Source of the DNA: Jeongeupia sp. USM3
Lineage (GTDB): Bacteria; Pseudomonadota; Gammaproteobacteria; Burkholderiales; Chitinibacteraceae
DNA length: 64,000 bases
Direction of reading: 5' to 3'
NCBI RefSeq assembly: GCF_001808185.1
Contig: NZ_CP017668.1
Span: 310,001-374,000, forward strand
Part shown: in pieces, positions 62,704-64,000 of the stretch
How the letters are laid out: the number at the start of each line of letters is the position of its first letter
How positions within the stretch are numbered: position 1 is the stretch's first letter
The notes under the pieces: model-generated
Seen by the model: the letters and a program-made list of their open reading frames with translations, nothing else
Databases searched by the model: none
What the model was told of the DNA's origin: nothing
Translations under genes and position numbers: made by a program

Positions 62704-63672
62704 ATGAAAACCACATTCCTCGATTTCGAGCAGCCCATTGCCGAGCTCGAAAACAAGATCGAAGAGCTGCGTTACGTCCAGGACGATTCCGCCGTCGACA
62801 TTTCGGTCGAGATCGGCCATCTGGAAAAGAAAAGCCAGGAGCTGACCAAAAGCATCTACGCCAAGCTCACGCCTTGGCAGATCTCCCAGGTCGCACGCCA
62901 TCCGCAGCGGCCGTACACGCTCGATTATCTGAGCGCGATCTTTACCGATTTCGAAGAGCTGCACGGTGACCGTGCCTTTGCCGACGACCACGCGATCGTC
63001 GGCGGGCTGGCGCGGTTCAACGGCCATTCGGTCATGGTGATCGGCCACCAGAAAGGCCGGGACACCAAGGAAAAGATTTTCCGCAACTTCGGCATGCCGC
63101 GTCCCGAGGGCTACCGCAAGGCGCTGCGGCTGATGAAGCTGGCCGAGAAGTTCGGCCTGCCGGTGATCACCTTCATCGATACGCCGGGGGCCTACCCGGG
63201 CATCGGCGCCGAGGAGCGCGGCCAGTCCGAGGCGATCGGCCGCAACCTGTTCGAGATGGCGCAGCTGCGCGTGCCGATCATCAGCACGGTCATCGGCGAG
63301 GGCGGCTCGGGTGGCGCACTGGCGATCGCCGTCGGCGATGTGGTGCAGATGCTGCAGTACTCTACCTACTCGGTGATTTCGCCCGAAGGCTGCGCGTCCA
63401 TTCTGTGGAAAACCGCAGAAAAGGCGCCGGATGCCGCCGAGGCGCTCGGCATTACCGCCAGCCGGCTGAAAACCCTGGGGCTGATCGACAAGATCGTGAC
63501 CGAACCCGTTGGCGGTGCGCATCGGAACCATGCGCAGATGATGCAGGCGATGAAGAAAGCGATTGCCGACGCACTCAAGGGTGTGACCGACAAGTCGATC
63601 GACGCACTGCTCGATACCCGCTTCGAGCGCCTGATGGGCTATGGCCAGTTCAAGGAAGTGCCCCTCCAGTAA
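62704..63672 (+). CDS. accA: Acetyl-CoA carboxylase carboxyltransferase subunit alpha
   Basis: A 322-residue subunit of the carboxyltransferase that makes malonyl-CoA, with AccD as partner. The N-terminal helices (FLDFEQPIAELENKIEELR) and crotonase-fold motifs (AFADDHAIVGGLARF, TFIDTPGAYPGIGAEERGQSEAI, GEGGSGGALAIAVGD) are clear. It overlaps the tilS start if ATG 63641 is used. Confidence 0.97.
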   Translation: MKTTFLDFEQPIAELENKIEELRYVQDDSAVDISVEIGHLEKKSQELTKSIYAKLTPWQISQVARHPQRPYTLDYLSAIFTDFEELHGDRAFADDHAIVGGLARFNGHSVMVIGHQKGRDTKEKIFRNFGMPRPEGYRKALRLMKLAEKFGLPVITFIDTPGAYPGIGAEERGQSEAIGRNLFEMAQLRVPIISTVIGEGGSGGALAIAVGDVVQMLQYSTYSVISPEGCASILWKTAEKAPDAAEALGITASRLKTLGLIDKIVTEPVGGAHRNHAQMMQAMKKAIADALKGVTDKSIDALLDTRFERLMGYGQFKEVPLQ

Positions 63673-64000
63673 GCTTGCCGGGCGGGTGGGCGAATGCCTC
63701 GCCCGCCTGCATGTCTCCAGCGGTACGCGAGTCTGTGTCGGCCTATCCGGCGGGCTCGATTCGGTCGTGCTGCTGCACCTGCTGGCGCAATGGCGCGCCA
63801 CGCACGGCTTCTTCCTCTCTGCCGTTCATGTCCACCACGGCCTGTCGCCGAATGCCGATGCCTGGGGCGAGGCCGCGCGCGGCCTTGCCACGGCACTCGG
63901 CGTGCCCTGTCGTGTCGAGCGGGTGCGGGTCGATGCACGTGTGCTGGGCATCGAGGCCGCGGCGCGCGCGGCGCGTTACGCGGCATTCGAGTCGCTCGAC
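63641..64000 (+). CDS. tilS: tRNA(Ile)-lysidine synthetase, N-terminal part
   Basis: The gene runs off the right edge after 120 codons. TilS converts C34 of tRNA-Ile(CAU) to lysidine. The PP-loop motif GLSGGLDSVVLLHLLAQW and the following AVHVHHGLSPNADAW are diagnostic. The frame opens at ATG 63641, overlapping accA by 32 bp; GTG 63686 is an alternative start. Placement after accA is common in betaproteobacteria. Confidence 0.9.
   Translation, partial: MASSRKCPSSKLAGRVGECLARLHVSSGTRVCVGLSGGLDSVVLLHLLAQWRATHGFFLSAVHVHHGLSPNADAWGEAARGLATALGVPCRVERVRVDARVLGIEAAARAARYAAFESLD

Overview
The window is about 64 kb of GC-rich DNA from a flagellated Gram-negative bacterium. Gene content and order (ppsR/ppsA, astCADBE, nudB followed by an exonuclease-phosphatase gene and clsB, trmJ/suhB, flgM-flgN, accA-tilS) suggest a betaproteobacterium of the Neisseriales. 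That placement is inferred from gene content alone; no 16S or other phylogenetic marker was analysed.

Left core (1-25091): the start of ppsR diverges from ppsA. Then come the complete arginine succinyltransferase pathway (astC, then astADBE), an NlpC/P60 endopeptidase with a basic tail, a UbiB-type kinase-like protein, a pirin-like gene, azoR with its LysR neighbour, and a TetR gene diverging from a six-TM transporter gene across a double palindromic operator. These are followed by an amino-acid binding protein, sufS-sufE, nudB, an exonuclease/phosphatase gene, clsB, trmJ, suhB, a DUF3293-like gene and an orphan pilin-like gene.

Integrative island (about 25092-56306, 31.2 kb): it is inserted in the 3' end of tRNA-Ser(GGA). 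A 14-bp repeat of the tRNA 3' end marks both junctions and a P4-type integrase lies next to the left one. Cargo from left to right: an AlpA regulator and a YagK/YfjJ (Gp2-like) replication protein; a four-gene defence operon; a type VI secretion VgrG with an Rhs toxin and its immunity gene; an orphan toxin tip with a second immunity candidate; a five-repeat zinc-ribbon protein; IS debris and an intact IS481-type element; a three-gene cluster ending in a GIY-YIG nuclease; small membrane and secreted proteins; and a CP4/PFGI-like module (YfjP-type GTPase, GYF protein, XRE regulator, Gp3-like protein, YqaJ nuclease, DUF932 protein).

Main discovery candidate (29556-33861): four tightly packed genes encode a class III nucleotide cyclase with two cyclase-like domains, an E2-E1 fusion, a JAMM peptidase and a three-TM effector of PycTM type. 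The first and last genes are the pair that defines Pycsar. The middle two are the ubiquitin-like ancillary pair of type II CBASS. The operon therefore looks like a Pycsar/type II CBASS hybrid.

Right core (56384-64000): a CytX-like transporter; a gluconate regulon (gntT, gntK, gntR) with two matching GntR operators; an NlpC/P60 lipoprotein; flgM-flgN behind a near-perfect sigma-28 promoter; accA; and the 5' part of tilS.
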